From: Sipunculus nudus
Lineage: Eukaryota > Annelida > Sipuncula > Golfingiida > Sipunculidae
NCBI GenBank assembly: GCA_026874595.1
Contig: CM049311.1
Span: forward strand, 53,385,676 to 53,449,675
DNA length: 64,000 nucleotides
Direction of reading: 5' to 3'
In this document: positions 42,431 to 52,336 of the stretch, piece by piece
Layout of the letters: every line of letters begins with the position of its first letter
How positions within the stretch are numbered: position 1 is the stretch's first letter
Position numbers and translations under genes: made by a program
Notes under the pieces: model-generated
The model's input: the letters and a program-made list of their open reading frames with translations, nothing else
Told to the model about the DNA's origin: nothing
The model's database searches: none

Positions 42431-43007
42431 TTGAAACTGATTAAGTTGCAGCTTATACACGTGTTAAAATCACATTTTTCAAGGCTATGTAATAACAATT
42501 TCTTGCAATATCTGCCATTTTGTTATACGTTATTTTACGCTGATAATTTCAGTGTCTACTTTTTTAGATACCATATTCGCTGTTTCTGTTCGGGAATCTC
42601 TCCTTCTGACAAGTAGTCTGGTAGGTAGAGAAACATATTTGGCCGAACACTGGGTTGTGTATAATAAGGATTTTTTGCTTGGCTTTTGTTCTTCAGATCT
42701 TTCTTAATAAAATCCTAACCGATGACACTTTTTCATCCTTGAAAAAGTTGTGTTTGTTAATAAAAACGGAGTGTCCGATATGAAATAAGCATCTAGTACT
42801 TTGTACGACGAGACTGAAGAGAGAGGGTCCGTAATGAACTTTTTAAGCAGCCTTATACACTTCTAATAGGGTTCACATAAAAATCGGCAAATACATCATG
42901 AATATTTCATTTCCTGTACTCTTTTATCAATATATACTTTATTATCTAAATATACAAATATAATTTACAAAATAAAACAAGAAAGTAAGTAGGAAAGACG
43001 CATACAA
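42431..43007. other. Unique AT-rich spacer, nothing recognised
   Basis: No coding or RNA signal is supported. Its right end carries the 5' copy (42,994-43,007) of the SINE target-site duplication. Confidence 0.5.
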
Positions 43008-43393
43008 CTGGCTTCTGTGGCTCAGGGGTAGAGCGCAAGACTCAAAGCCGGGAGATCGTGAGTTCGAATCTCAGTCGAGGCGGTGAGATTTTTCATGGAC
43101 TGCCCCCACCCTAAGTACAAGTGAGCGCTCTGAAAGCTTAATGGGGAGACTCTCGAACTGTCCTGTTTCATTCAAAAAACGAGTACGCTTTTCGGGGGTG
43201 CCTTGGTGTTATGACCCAGCAAAGGAAATGACACTCACCCAGGACCCGCAGGAGTTGTACACCGAACCTGGTTGGCACAAGGAAAATCGGGTATTAACAC
43301 CTGTCAAGTATTCCGAAACAGGAATGGAACTCTGCATAGTTAAGCAGGAATTAAACAAATGGAGGTGGTATCGCAACAACAAAAAATCTTTAA
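43008..43393 (+). mobile_element. tRNA-derived SINE, apparently full length
   Basis: The element begins with a tRNA-like head (about 43,011-43,082). The head has a polymerase III A box, TGGCTCAGGGGT at 43,018-43,029. Its B box, AGTTCGAATCT, is at 43,061-43,071. The D arm pairs (GCTC with GAGC) and the T arm pairs at four of five positions, but the anticodon stem does not. This is therefore a SINE head and not a working tRNA. A body of about 300 bp follows, ending in an A-rich tail (CAACAACAAAAAATC). It is flanked by direct repeats of 14 bp, AAAGACGCATACAA at 42,994-43,007 and AAAGACGCATGCAA at 43,394-43,407. They differ at one base, as expected for a target-site duplication made by L1-type or related machinery. 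I do not recognise the body family. Confidence 0.85.
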
Positions 43394-43407
43394 AAAGACG
43401 CATGCAA

Positions 43408-44036
43408 GAAAAAGTTCCTGTTTACGAGTGTTTAAGTATTGTTTGAATAATCTTAACATATAGAAAACCTATAGGATAACAAACAAGAATTGAAATGAAA
43501 AAAAAATAAGATTGTAATTTCTGCACAGCATTTTATAAGGGTTTATGTGATGTAACTCACTAATTGCATCAACAATTAAAGTACATATGAGGCAGACGAT
43601 ATATGTTATTTATACACTCATAGGTTATATGATATTCATTTGCATTAGATATTCAAGGAGTTGTTGAGTGCCTTCTTCATTGCATTGATCTTATGTTTTG
43701 CAGACATTTATGTTCAGTGAATACAAATGTGATTATCTCTTATTGCATCATTTAAAAAAAAACGGCCGCTGATGAAGAACACTAATTTAAAACTACGTTA
43801 ATTGTTGTCTACTTATACATTACCTATTGTACAGTCCCAATCAGATATGTTTGGCAAACCTTTTTATGGTTACATTGTAAATCTATCGGTTATCATGACA
43901 CTCAAAGAATTAATGTACACGGTCAATTATGATTTTTTTTTTCGCTGCAAGTTCAGTGTTCTGTCATATTTTTTTTAAATGAGCAAATAAAGAAATTAAA
44001 GAAGATACTATTCCATTTTACTATTATTGTTAATGC
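43408..44036. other. AT-rich spacer, nothing recognised
   Basis: There are short poly-A and poly-T tracts only. No gene or repeat family was recognised. Confidence 0.45.
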
Positions 44037-44324
44037 AAAAAAAGTATGGTTCTCAGGCACTTTTTTTTCAAAAATCAGTGCCGGCGGGCCATTTTGGTTT
44101 ACCTTTTTTGTATGTTTCGATAAAAGTATCATTTGATCAGGGAAATGCATGAAAATAACATATTTTTTTCTCAACAGGTATAAGCACTGCATAGCAAAGG
44201 AAAATACTATCTGAATTGTATTATTTTATCTTCTTTAAAGATGAAAATCAAAATTAAACATTTTTAATGGGGGGGGGGGGGGTTGAAAGTGACGCGGACG
44301 GTGCCTGAGAACCATACCTTTTTT
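44037..44324. mobile_element. Short element with 24-bp terminal inverted repeats (MITE-like)
   Basis: The ends are near-perfect inverted repeats. Position 44,044-44,060 reads GTATGGTTCTCAGGCAC and its exact reverse complement lies at 44,301-44,317. Extending outward into A6/T6 gives 23 of 24 matches. Total length is 288 bp with no coding capacity. The inside carries a run of 14 G (44,269-44,282). I could not define a target-site duplication, so assignment to a DNA transposon superfamily is open. A fold-back structure formed by other means is also possible. Confidence 0.6.
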
Positions 44325-45763
44325 GGCCCTACTACTTATATTTACTTTGTACTGTTTATAGTACTCACTTCATGCATTAGCGCCACTACTGTCTTGCTAA
44401 CATGATTAATACGTCATGTTTTATTAGAAAACTCTGCGGTCGCTTTCAGTGATTCTGTCGATGAGTCTATTCCTTTAGGAGAAAGGATAAGTCATTAATT
44501 TATAGTCCATAAAGAGACAGGATTAGTCACGGCGGGGGGCGGGGGGGCTCAGAAGTCTGTCTACAGACCAAAACTGCTCCATCATTAAACCATTGAAATA
44601 TTTAACTTGATTAGCTGATTAGCTGATTAGCTGCTTACGTTACATCACACCATCCATCAAACCTTGCTCTAAACGTTAAAATAAATAACAACTCGAGCTA
44701 TGGTTTTATATGTGTGTTAATAAATACTAACAATTATAAAATTTGTATTTAAACGTTCAATAATCCTTATTAATATTTACTTTTAGTCATAGTACATAAG
44801 TACTGATTCGAGAGCCAAGTATCTTTTGTAATCGTTGCATAATTCGTAAAAAATGAAGCACTCTTTATGCAGCACATTTAAATACACGGGTATGAGTCAG
44901 GCGTCTATAAAGTAAACATTAATTGAGCATAGTTTTTTATTTGTCAAGCATTTTTATTGTGCAAGGACTTAGTAACGTAGTAACCTTCTCATCTTTACAC
45001 TTATCGATTCGAAAGTATAATTTGAACATATGTGTAACAGTGGTGTTAAATCAAGTAATAAAAATAATCGTTGTTATTTATCCTAGTTCAGGATTAGCCC
45101 GGAAGCTAGCCAACTAACAAGGCAGCTGGAAAATGCGCAAATCCAAACATCATGCTTAGAAAGAAGATGAGGATGAGGACCAGAGAGATTAAATCTTATC
45201 ATCACTACGCTCCCGAGGCAGCGGAAATCCTGCGCTTCTGAAGAAGCAACTGATTTTCACGCTGCCAACTCCCTCTGCATTCTCGCCTCATTGACCGATT
45301 GGATTATGACATTATGACTGTGTTAGCGTAGCCATGTATCTGTTGTCTGCAGAACTGAAACCAGCCAGCGAGGTGTGCACGCAGCCTTTGTTGTTACGTT
45401 TCGTTTGACAGCTCACCGGCCGGGCATCCTATGTGCCCAAGGCCCTAAGCAAACCACGTATCTGAGCCTGTGGCCTGTTCAGACGGTAACCGGGGCGATG
45501 AGCTGTCAATCAAAACGAAATGAACATGATTGGCTCCTTGTATTCCTCGCTTGGCAGTGTGTCTTCCAGCAAAAGGTCTCACCTGATGGGACAAAAGTAC
45601 AGTGCTCCCCTCTGGTGTAGCAATTCAGGATACAAGGTCATAACAAACAGCGCTTACGATATAGGTACTAGGCCTATAGTTAAAGCGCTGTGTAAAGAGC
45701 GTGATCATCACCTGCTATGACAATACTTGCAGTAGATACAATAACCTGCATGCATCTCCACCT
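44325..45763. other. Intergenic DNA with minor repeats
   Basis: There are three perfect copies of the 8-mer GATTAGCT at 44,609-44,632 and a G-rich stretch (GGCGGGGGGCGGGGGGG) at 44,531-44,547. A pair of perfect 11-bp inverted repeats (TTGACAGCTCA at 45,405-45,415 and its complement at 45,499-45,509) frames about 85 bp of GC-richer DNA. Open frames of 60 to 80 codons here show no recognisable domain. Confidence 0.5.
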
Positions 45764-45984
45764 GTCCAAAATACCCGGCATCTCATTTTAAACGGGTGAG
45801 GTAAAGCTAGATTATAGGTCCTTATTTTATTTTTTTTTCTATCAGCATGTACATTTTTTTCAATAAAGTTTGAAAGTTTGAGCGACCATTTAAAAGTTTA
45901 TTGCGACAATATAATAAAACTTAGATGTTTGTATGACTTCACCTTTTATTTCCTAAAAATGTGTTTAAATTATGTTTTTTTAAA
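45764..45984 (-). repeat. Third, partial copy of the inverted-repeat family
   Basis: This segment is a diverged direct copy of 46,099-46,340. Shared landmarks in order are CCAAAATACC, CATCTCATTTT or CATCCCATTTT, AGGTCC, CATCAGCATGT, GAGCGACCATT and the run GACTTCAC with TTTATTTCC. It abuts the right arm directly, so the right side of the inverted-repeat structure holds a partial tandem duplication. Confidence 0.7.
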
Positions 45985-46631
45985 TTTTTCTAGGTATGTT
46001 ATCATCAGAACATTCTTTTTTCTATTTATACATGGTATATAGTATATTAAAGTTTTCTCCAGCAAATCCACCGTTAAACCTAAGAAAACTACCTATATGC
46101 CAAAATACCGCGCATCCCATTTTCAATCATTATGGAATTTTAGACCTAATCATTGATTATATACAGTATAAATAGGTCCAGAATGTTTATTTTCCATCAG
46201 CATGTGTGACTTTACGTTAAAGGTTGAAAGTATGAGCGACCATTCAAATGGTTTATACTAAAACATAATAAAAATCTAGATTTTATTTATTGGACTTCAC
46301 ATTTTTATTTCCATGAAATGTGTTTTGAATTATATATACATTGTTGCTTACATATATTGATAGACACCTGGAAGATCTTTCCAGAGATATCTTCATTTTA
46401 AAGATTGGTTGATTAGAAGGCAAGATATTCACATTTAAGTTATCCCTACCCCTTATCATTTTTACAAGTTTAACGGTCAGGCGTCGGCTTCGAAACGGTC
46501 AGTAGCACTAAACGGATACCACAGTTTGACAGTACTACTCCCCTAGCAGTGCTATAGGGGTGTCAGCCTACTATAATATCAAGTCGGACCTTGGCTGTGT
46601 CGTGGTTTGAACGAAGACACTTTAGCCAATT
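45985..46631 (-). repeat. Right arm of the large inverted repeat
   Basis: This is the partner of 41,755-42,430 in inverted orientation. It ends at about 46,631 near CCGTGCTCCC, where the left arm has GGGAGC. Beyond it lies a poly-T run of 17 or more bases. No coding content was recognised. Confidence 0.8.
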
Positions 46632-47101
46632 CCGTGCTCCCTTACTACGATTTTTTTTTTTTTTTTGCTTAATGTTCATTTTTAGCTGTTTTCACCATTG
46701 TCCATGAAATCAATCCATCTTTATAGAGATATAGAACAATTATAAATAGGAAAAAGTCGTATGGGACAATCCGACTTATTCTGTGAATTCTTGTTCTGTA
46801 TCTCTATGAAATGGAACAGCATAGCCATTCAAAAATCTCTTATCTTTATAGAGAGTGGAGTTAGTTTAAGGTAACACCGTGTAGCACTACTGTTTTAACA
46901 AAATCCATGAACACTCAACGAATATATGTAATTTAATATATGATATCATTATTAAATCAGTAGGAGTTCAAGAAACGATTACATTATATTTATATATACA
47001 GCATCTTACTGGGTGTCTAGTCCATGGGTCAAATAGTGAACCCCCCCCCCTCCCCCCCCCCCCCCAAACCAGAGAATTTTGCGCCCCCTAGTTTTATTCT
47101 A
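46632..47101. other. AT-rich spacer with hairpin and C-tract
   Basis: The spacer contains the 85-nt hairpin at 46,723-46,807, listed separately. It also has a homopurine/homopyrimidine tract at 47,041-47,065 (ten C, one T, fourteen C), which could form a G-quadruplex on the minus strand. No gene was recognised. Confidence 0.5.
46723..46807. other. 85-nt imperfect hairpin
   Basis: The outer arms ATAGAGATATAGAACAA (46,723-46,739) and TTGTTCTGTATCTCTAT (46,791-46,807) pair at 16 of 17 positions. An inner AAGTCG...CGACTT pair closes a 12-nt loop. The middle of the stem is mismatched. The size fits a microRNA precursor, but it would equally fit a remnant of a palindromic transposable element. Nothing in the sequence shows that it is transcribed. 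Confidence 0.4.
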
Positions 47102-48606
47102 AATAATAATAATTTATTCGCTTAATACCGCGCCACCTTCCAACACTCAGTGTTGCTCAGGGGCGCCTTACAATAACATGCATAATTTGAGTTAAAAATT
47201 AAAATAAGAGATAAATAAAAATTAAAAATTAAAGAACTAAAAAAAAAAAAGTATGAGAATTGACTTAGATAAGTAAAAGTCTGTAAGTAGTGAAACTGAC
47301 GAGAGAAATTGTCTAATTATATGCAAAGCTAAAAAGATGTGTCTTTAGTTTCTTCTTGAAAGTGTCATATGAGTCACAAATTTTTAGGACCATAGGCAAC
47401 TGATTCCATAACTTTGGTACAGCGACTGCAAATGCGCGATCTCCATAGGATATAGTTCTGGAGGCTGGTTGCTGCAGGAGTAGTTGGCTGTTTGATAGGA
47501 GACTTCTTGATGGCACATATGGGGACACAAGCTCGGACAAATATGCAGGGGCTAGACCATACACACATTGATAAGTTAGACACAAAGCTTTAAAATTGAC
47601 TCGATGCTTAACAGGAAGCCAGTGAAGATCTCTCAGAATTCCTGTGATGCTGTCACGCATACGCTTCCTGGTGAATATCCGAGCTGCACAGTTCTGAACG
47701 CGCTGCAGTTAAGCGATCTGCGCAGCTGGTACATTCAGAAGCAGTGAGTTGCAGCTATCAAGCCTTGTAGAAATAAAGGCATGTATCAGTCGTTCTGTGG
47801 CGTCACGTGTAAGCATGTGTCTTACTGCCGCAATGTTATGTAGATGGAAATAGCATGTTTTGCAGACGTGTCGAACATGCTCTTCCATTGTTGCAGCCTG
47901 GTCCCACATTGATCCCAAGTTCCTGATGCTGGGGCTAGCAAAGACAGTATCGGCCCCGACACGAAGGGCTTGAATGTCAACTCTTGTCCTGAGACGGGGT
48001 GATGTTAGCACCATGAGTTCTGTCTTATTGCCGTTTAGCTTGAGCTTATTCACAACCATCCATGCATTAAGATCAGCAATGCACCGCTGCACAGCAGCCA
48101 TTGAGTCGTCAATGGTGGGCGAGGTATGGAGATTAAAGGTCATAGCTAGCTGATCATCATCTGCATATAGATGAATGAGGAGCCCATGTAGAGCAACGAT
48201 GTCACAGATAGGAGCAGAGTACATGGAAAACAGAATGGGGCCAAGCACTGACCCCTGGGGGACGCCGTGACACACATCCAGGGCAGTCGAGGTCTCACCA
48301 TTGAAAATTACAGTTTGTGTCCTGCAGCTGAGATAGTCTGCCAACCATTCCAGAACCTTACCTTTTATGCCGTACCTGTGACGGAGCCTGTCAAGCAGAA
48401 TTGAATGGGAGATGCAATCAAATGCAACAGACAGGTACACCTTGTTGGTTGTCAATAGCCGAGAGGATATCATTGTGCATCCTGAGTAGAGCAGTCTCAA
48501 CACTATGACGTGCACGATATGCTGATTGAAACTTAGGGTACAGAGCATTATCTTCCAGATGGATGGTGAGTTGCTTGGCCACAATCCTCTCTACAACCTT
48601 AGGTTT
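47102..48606 (-). pseudogene. 5'-truncated CR1/L2-like non-LTR retrotransposon (reverse transcriptase)
   Basis: On the minus strand this encodes the middle and end of a reverse transcriptase of the Jockey superfamily, closest in look to the CR1/L2 group. Seen in order are VVERIVAKQL near 48,590, AFDCISHSILLDRLR, GVPQGSVLGPILF, the catalytic LYADDDQLAM at about 48,140-48,170, and a thumb and C-terminal region. That last region contains the family-typical LHWLPVKHRV and the final WNQLP and FKKKLKTHLF. The copy is dead. It has a frameshift with loss of sequence just before AFDCISHS (near 48,440) and an in-frame TAA at 47,709-47,711. The 3' end has the short-repeat tail AAATAATAATAATTT (plus strand, 47,101-47,115), typical of this group. 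Endonuclease and ORF1 are absent, so it is 5'-truncated. A weak 9-of-11 direct repeat (47,091-47,101 and 48,602-48,612) may be the target duplication. Confidence 0.92.
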
Positions 48607-48879
48607 ATTTTACGGTGAGTACACCCTGAATATAACCCCGATGAAAATATTTGACAAATTCATCATTCATTTATTATGGTGTAATTTCAAATAATATGAG
48701 AAGCTAATATCGGCGGCGCTCTCATTAGTCGACCCGTTAAAATTCATGATAAACAGTCTAACGATGGTGCTCGGATGCCACTTTTGGCCTTCTCGCTGGT
48801 AATGGACGGTAAGACAGGTACACAGTGGTACGATGTGCCTGATTAAACATTATATTAGATTCTATTTAGACATGTTTTA
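48607..48879. other. Spacer, nothing recognised
   Basis: No coding, RNA or repeat signal is supported. I looked here for the left terminus of the Harbinger element that follows and did not find it. Confidence 0.4.
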
Positions 48880-49100
48880 ATGGTGAACGTGGGAGGTCAT
48901 GCAGGTTGGAAATGGTCGCTTCCGACGCACGTTCATTGTTCGTCCATTATACGTTGTCATTACGTCTAGTACGTTCGGGTCAAGACTGGATCGCGAACAT
49001 AAAACGTATGCTTTTAGTACGTCTACAACGCCCCCTGTACGATATTCTTACTTTTATTTTAAACGCTTACTGCGATCAATTTACGCTGTATCACGTTAAC
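48880..49100. repeat. ACGT/ACGC-rich cluster left of the transposase
   Basis: Words such as CACGTTC, TTCGTCC, TACGTTG, TACGTC, TACGTTC and AACGTATG recur every 10 to 20 bp. A similar cluster lies on the other side of the transposase at 51,838-52,330. Paired clusters of this kind fit subterminal repeats, where a transposase would bind. This is inference from placement. No terminal inverted repeat was found at the left end. Confidence 0.45.
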
Positions 49101-49149
49101 CTCACGATCGATTTACGTGTGTACTACCGGCTATTGAAAGACACATTCT

Positions 49150-51150
49150 GGTGGCATTAAATGTTGCCATCCTGAATGATTTGATTGCTGCAGAAGCCCT
49201 CGCCTTGGCTTTTTTGGCGGAGGAGATGCGGGACGACGGGAAACGGCGCGAGTAGCAGGTGAGGCCTTGGCTGCAAACCAGAATACTCTTCGGCCAGTAA
49301 AAGCAGCTAATGATGGAGTTGCCTCGAGTCGCAAAAGATTCTATGAACTGTGTTACAGGTGCTCTTTTTATTATGTGACACGGGCGTAACTCCTGTTGTG
49401 GCGCTCGTGTCTGGCCGCGTGTTACATTCTATGTTTAATCCGTACTGGTTGAACTCTTGTTGTTATGCTGGCTTTGGGTGAGATCACGTGTACACCATGG
49501 TGTGTAGAGGCACGGCGATGTTTTCTAGAGAATTCCTGGAGCGTGTTTACTGTTGAGTAGGGTCCTTATAGACTGTTCGAGAAGTGGAAAATTCTCGGCT
49601 TGGGGTGTGGAGGTATATAAAGGGGCTGTTTTTTAGAACCAGGGGACAGAGAGAGAACAGCAGAGCAGATTCCAGCGGACGCAGAAGCGTGTGTCAGGAC
49701 CTTATCCGACGAATGCGGCAATTATAGATTTTTCAAAAACTTTCTCCTGGATTTTATGCATTTGGACTTCAGTTTACTTTCTGGGTTGTTGCAAGAACTT
49801 TCCACTGGACTGTCATTCTCCGAGAGTTTACATTTAAAGGACTTATCGTTGTGATGGCGTTGGTACCCAGGTACTGTGCACATACATTATTTTCTATGTG
49901 ATTGTATTGATTTGTTGTGATACCGCTGTTTTACTGTATAATTGTATTGATTTAGTGTATTGTATTGTTAGGGTTGTTTTAAGAATAAATTATAGTTATT
50001 TGTTAACAAAAAACCACTGACTTCTTTATTCATTCTCCTAGACATTTCACGCTGCCTAGTGTTACAGAATCTGATTTGTTTTTATCTGCATTCCAAAATT
50101 TGTGTTCATCACGCATACGTGATCTGTTTATATTAGGTTCCGTAACAACTGTTGGAAAGAGTTGGTCCTCGCATTCAACGTCAAGACACCTTCTCGAGGA
50201 AAGCACTACCTCAAGGCTTGAAGCTAGCCTGCACCCTCAGGTTCTTGGCTTCTGGTTGCACATACAAGTCTGTGATGTACAAAACACCCTTGAACACAAC
50301 ACCCTTGCACTGTTCATACCGGAGGTGTGTAAGCAATTACTTCGGAATATGCTGATGAAGTCCTCGCCATATATACCTACCACCATATAGGGTTGGCTGA
50401 ACATTGCTGAATTTTGACAACTATTGCCTTGGAGCTATAGACGGCAAAAATATCGCAATCAGGTGTCCTTCGAGAGGCGGATCAACATATTACAACTATA
50501 AGGGATTCAATGCCATTGTTTTGATGGCCCTTGTTGATGCGGACTTGTCGGTGCTCATGGATCATGTTCGGATGGTCAGATATTTGGGACCGGCGAACTC
50601 AACACTACAACAGAGGATGGTACTATTGTTTTCCCTCCACCCACACCACTACCTGGAGATAACGAAGATCTACACTAATTTACTATCGAAGATTATGCTT
50701 TCCCTTGAGGACCTGGCTTATGAAGCCCTACAGTCCATGAAATCACACAGATGAAGAGCGGATACTTTATAACAGTCCTTCTAGATCCAGGAGAGTGGTT
50801 GGGAACGCCTTTGGAATATTTAGTGCAGCGATTTGCCTGTTTGTTGACTACTCTGAAACTGTCTCCAAAGAACGTGGAAAGTGTAACCCTGGCTTGTGTT
50901 TGCCTGCACAAAAATTTTGTGGAGACGCTATCCTGCTATGCAAAATGATCTCTTACGCAGCTAGGACCTCAGGGGATACCTTGTTCCTGGCGTTCGGGAC
51001 AAAACTTAAATGTGAACTTTCAACCAGACCGTGGCAAAAGAGTAACAAATGCAGCATGTGGGGGATTATTTATCCAGGTATTACTCGCACCCTGTAGGAG
51101 CTGTGCCATGGCGACTGCAAGTGTTTTCCCAGAACGATAACATTTTTAAA
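49150..51150 (+). pseudogene. PIF/Harbinger transposase, decayed
   Basis: The pieces follow a HARBI1-like (DDE_Tnp_4 type) transposase in order but in changing frames. An N-terminal RPWLQTRILFGQ block lies near 49,265. ERVGPRIQRQDTF and GLKLACTLRFLASG lie at about 50,150-50,245. LGAIDGKNIAIRCPSRGG (first catalytic Asp, codon 50,440-50,442) and YYNYKGFNAIVLMALVDAD follow. The region RVVGNAFGIF is at about 50,792-50,821, then LLTTLKLSPKNVESVTLACVCLH and a C-terminal HPVGAVPW near 51,100. In the family the last motif before NAFG carries the catalytic Glu (VEN). Here the codon is GGG (50,801-50,803), so that residue is Gly. With at least three frameshifts the copy cannot work. A 709-bp segment (49,359-50,067) splits it after the N-terminal block. 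Confidence 0.9.
49359..50067 (+). mobile_element. Insertion in the transposase: LTR-like, or an intron born from an insertion
   Basis: The 9-mer GTGTTACAG stands directly before this segment (49,350-49,358) and again as its last nine bases (50,059-50,067). Removing the segment restores the reading frame of the transposase. The ends are also good splice sites, CAG|GTGCTC and TTACAG|AATCTG. Inside are LTR-like marks. TGTGACAC at 49,374 and GTGTTACA ending at 50,066 form near-matching inverted termini beginning TG and ending CA. A TATA box (TATATAAA, 49,614-49,621) and AATAAA at 49,984-49,989 are also present. No 5-bp duplication fits the LTR reading, so a solo LTR, another insertion with a 9-bp target duplication, and an intron all remain possible. 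Confidence 0.55.
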
Positions 51151-51837
51151 GCTACATTACATTTCATAATACAAGACACGAAACAATAATAATTGTTGCA
51201 TTGTTGAAATATTGTTTTGTAAAATTGCAATGTATATGTAAAGATTTGAAGTTGTTTAAATGTAAATAATTTTGTGATATATCATTATTAAAATTTGATT
51301 GTGCATTCGCCTTTTTCTATAGAAATCATAACTTAATTATATGCCTTGTTCCTTTTTCTAAAATGTAGTCAGACAAACTAAATATTCAATAAAAAAATTA
51401 CAAATTTATCTCTTCATACATCCAATAGTTGAACAGTTGGTACAGGATTAGAATACCTTAATGGTAAACATTAAATAGTACATTTCCTACCGCTCTAATA
51501 ACACATGCCTATTAATCTTAGTTATTCATGTTCCCCATGTAATGCTTATATCCTTTATGTTGTTTTAAATGAGAGGGTCATCCTATATTTCGCAACTGTC
51601 ACACCAATGAAGATGTACAGTGTGAAACCATCTGATAAAAAAAAAGGAAAAAATAGTATATTTATATTAACATTTATTATTTTTTCTAAACTACTATGAA
51701 TAATAAAATTTCTGGGATATTATGGAATTTTGAATTGGGACCAAGTTTAAGATTTAATTTATTACGTTTCGATATTTAGACTTTACTTTTTTAAACTATT
51801 TATTCAAATACAACATAATATTTATTTAAAAATAAGA
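51151..51837. other. AT-rich 3' region of the Harbinger element
   Basis: This is noncoding, AT-rich DNA between the transposase remnant and the ACGT-rich cluster. It is probably part of the same element. A 64-codon frame at 51,505-51,699 shows nothing recognisable. Confidence 0.4.
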
Positions 51838-52333
51838 CGCACTGAGAACGTCGAGGAAACATAGTGAGAACGTGCTGAAAACGTACAACTGACGCCATGA
51901 ACGTACACAGAATGGGAAGAGACCTACTTGTGACCTCCTTGACCTAAAGAGAACGTATGCAAAACGCCGAGGACGCGCTAAGGACGTAGGAAGAGCGCAC
52001 AATAAACGTAGAATAGACGTACAATAGACGCGAAGAACGCAGTCAAGAGTCAAGAAATGTTGGCGACCCCCCGCGTTCTATGTACGTCCTTCGTACGTCA
52101 TTTGTACGTCCACAATTTTTTTGTACGTTCAATAAGTTCTGAAGTACGTCTCGGCACGTTTGCCGCGATCAACCGCGCTAAAGTTTTAAAGGGAAACTTT
52201 GTCGTAGAGGATTGGTGATCATGGCGACCTGACGACGACCTCTGGAGACCAATGTACGTTCAACACCGCGACCACAACGTTTTCCGAGAACGTGGTGATC
52301 GTGGTGGCTAGAACGTGAATGTGTGAAAGGGGT
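51838..52333. repeat. ACGT-rich subterminal cluster with Harbinger-type end
   Basis: The left half is packed with forward words such as AGAACGTCG, AAAACGTACA, GAACGTATG, GGACGTAGG and AAACGTAGAA. From about 52,065 the orientation flips to GTACGTCC, CGTACGTC, TGTACGTC and GTACGTTC. The segment ends with AATGTGTGAAAGGGGTT directly before TTA (52,334-52,336). That is the usual shape of a PIF/Harbinger terminus: a CCCCTTTCACA-type inverted end next to a TTA or TAA target triplet. I take it as the right end of the element carrying the transposase at 49,150-51,150, but it could be a separate MITE. Confidence 0.5.
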
Positions 52334-52336
52334 TTT

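Noticed and set aside
42305-42616. 103-codon open frame
   Set aside because: It begins within the inverted-repeat arm and runs out into unique AT-rich DNA. No motif is recognised and the homologous right arm does not preserve the frame.
43011-43082. Functional tRNA gene (anticodon position would read CAA)
   Set aside because: The anticodon stem does not pair and the acceptor stem is weak. The unit continues into a 300-bp body with an A-rich tail and a target duplication, so it is a SINE head.
43141-43446. 101-codon open frame with a protein-like composition
   Set aside because: It starts inside the SINE body, crosses the tail and ends beyond the target duplication, so it cannot be an ancestral coding unit.
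45375-45720. Overlapping plus-strand frames of 81 and 66 codons in GC-richer DNA
   Set aside because: There is no domain, signal peptide or splice context that I can support, and an inverted-repeat pair runs through the region.
49131-49334. Minus-strand 67-codon frame with a Pro- and Arg-rich centre
   Set aside because: The plus strand here encodes the recognisable N-terminal block of the Harbinger transposase. The minus frame is its shadow.
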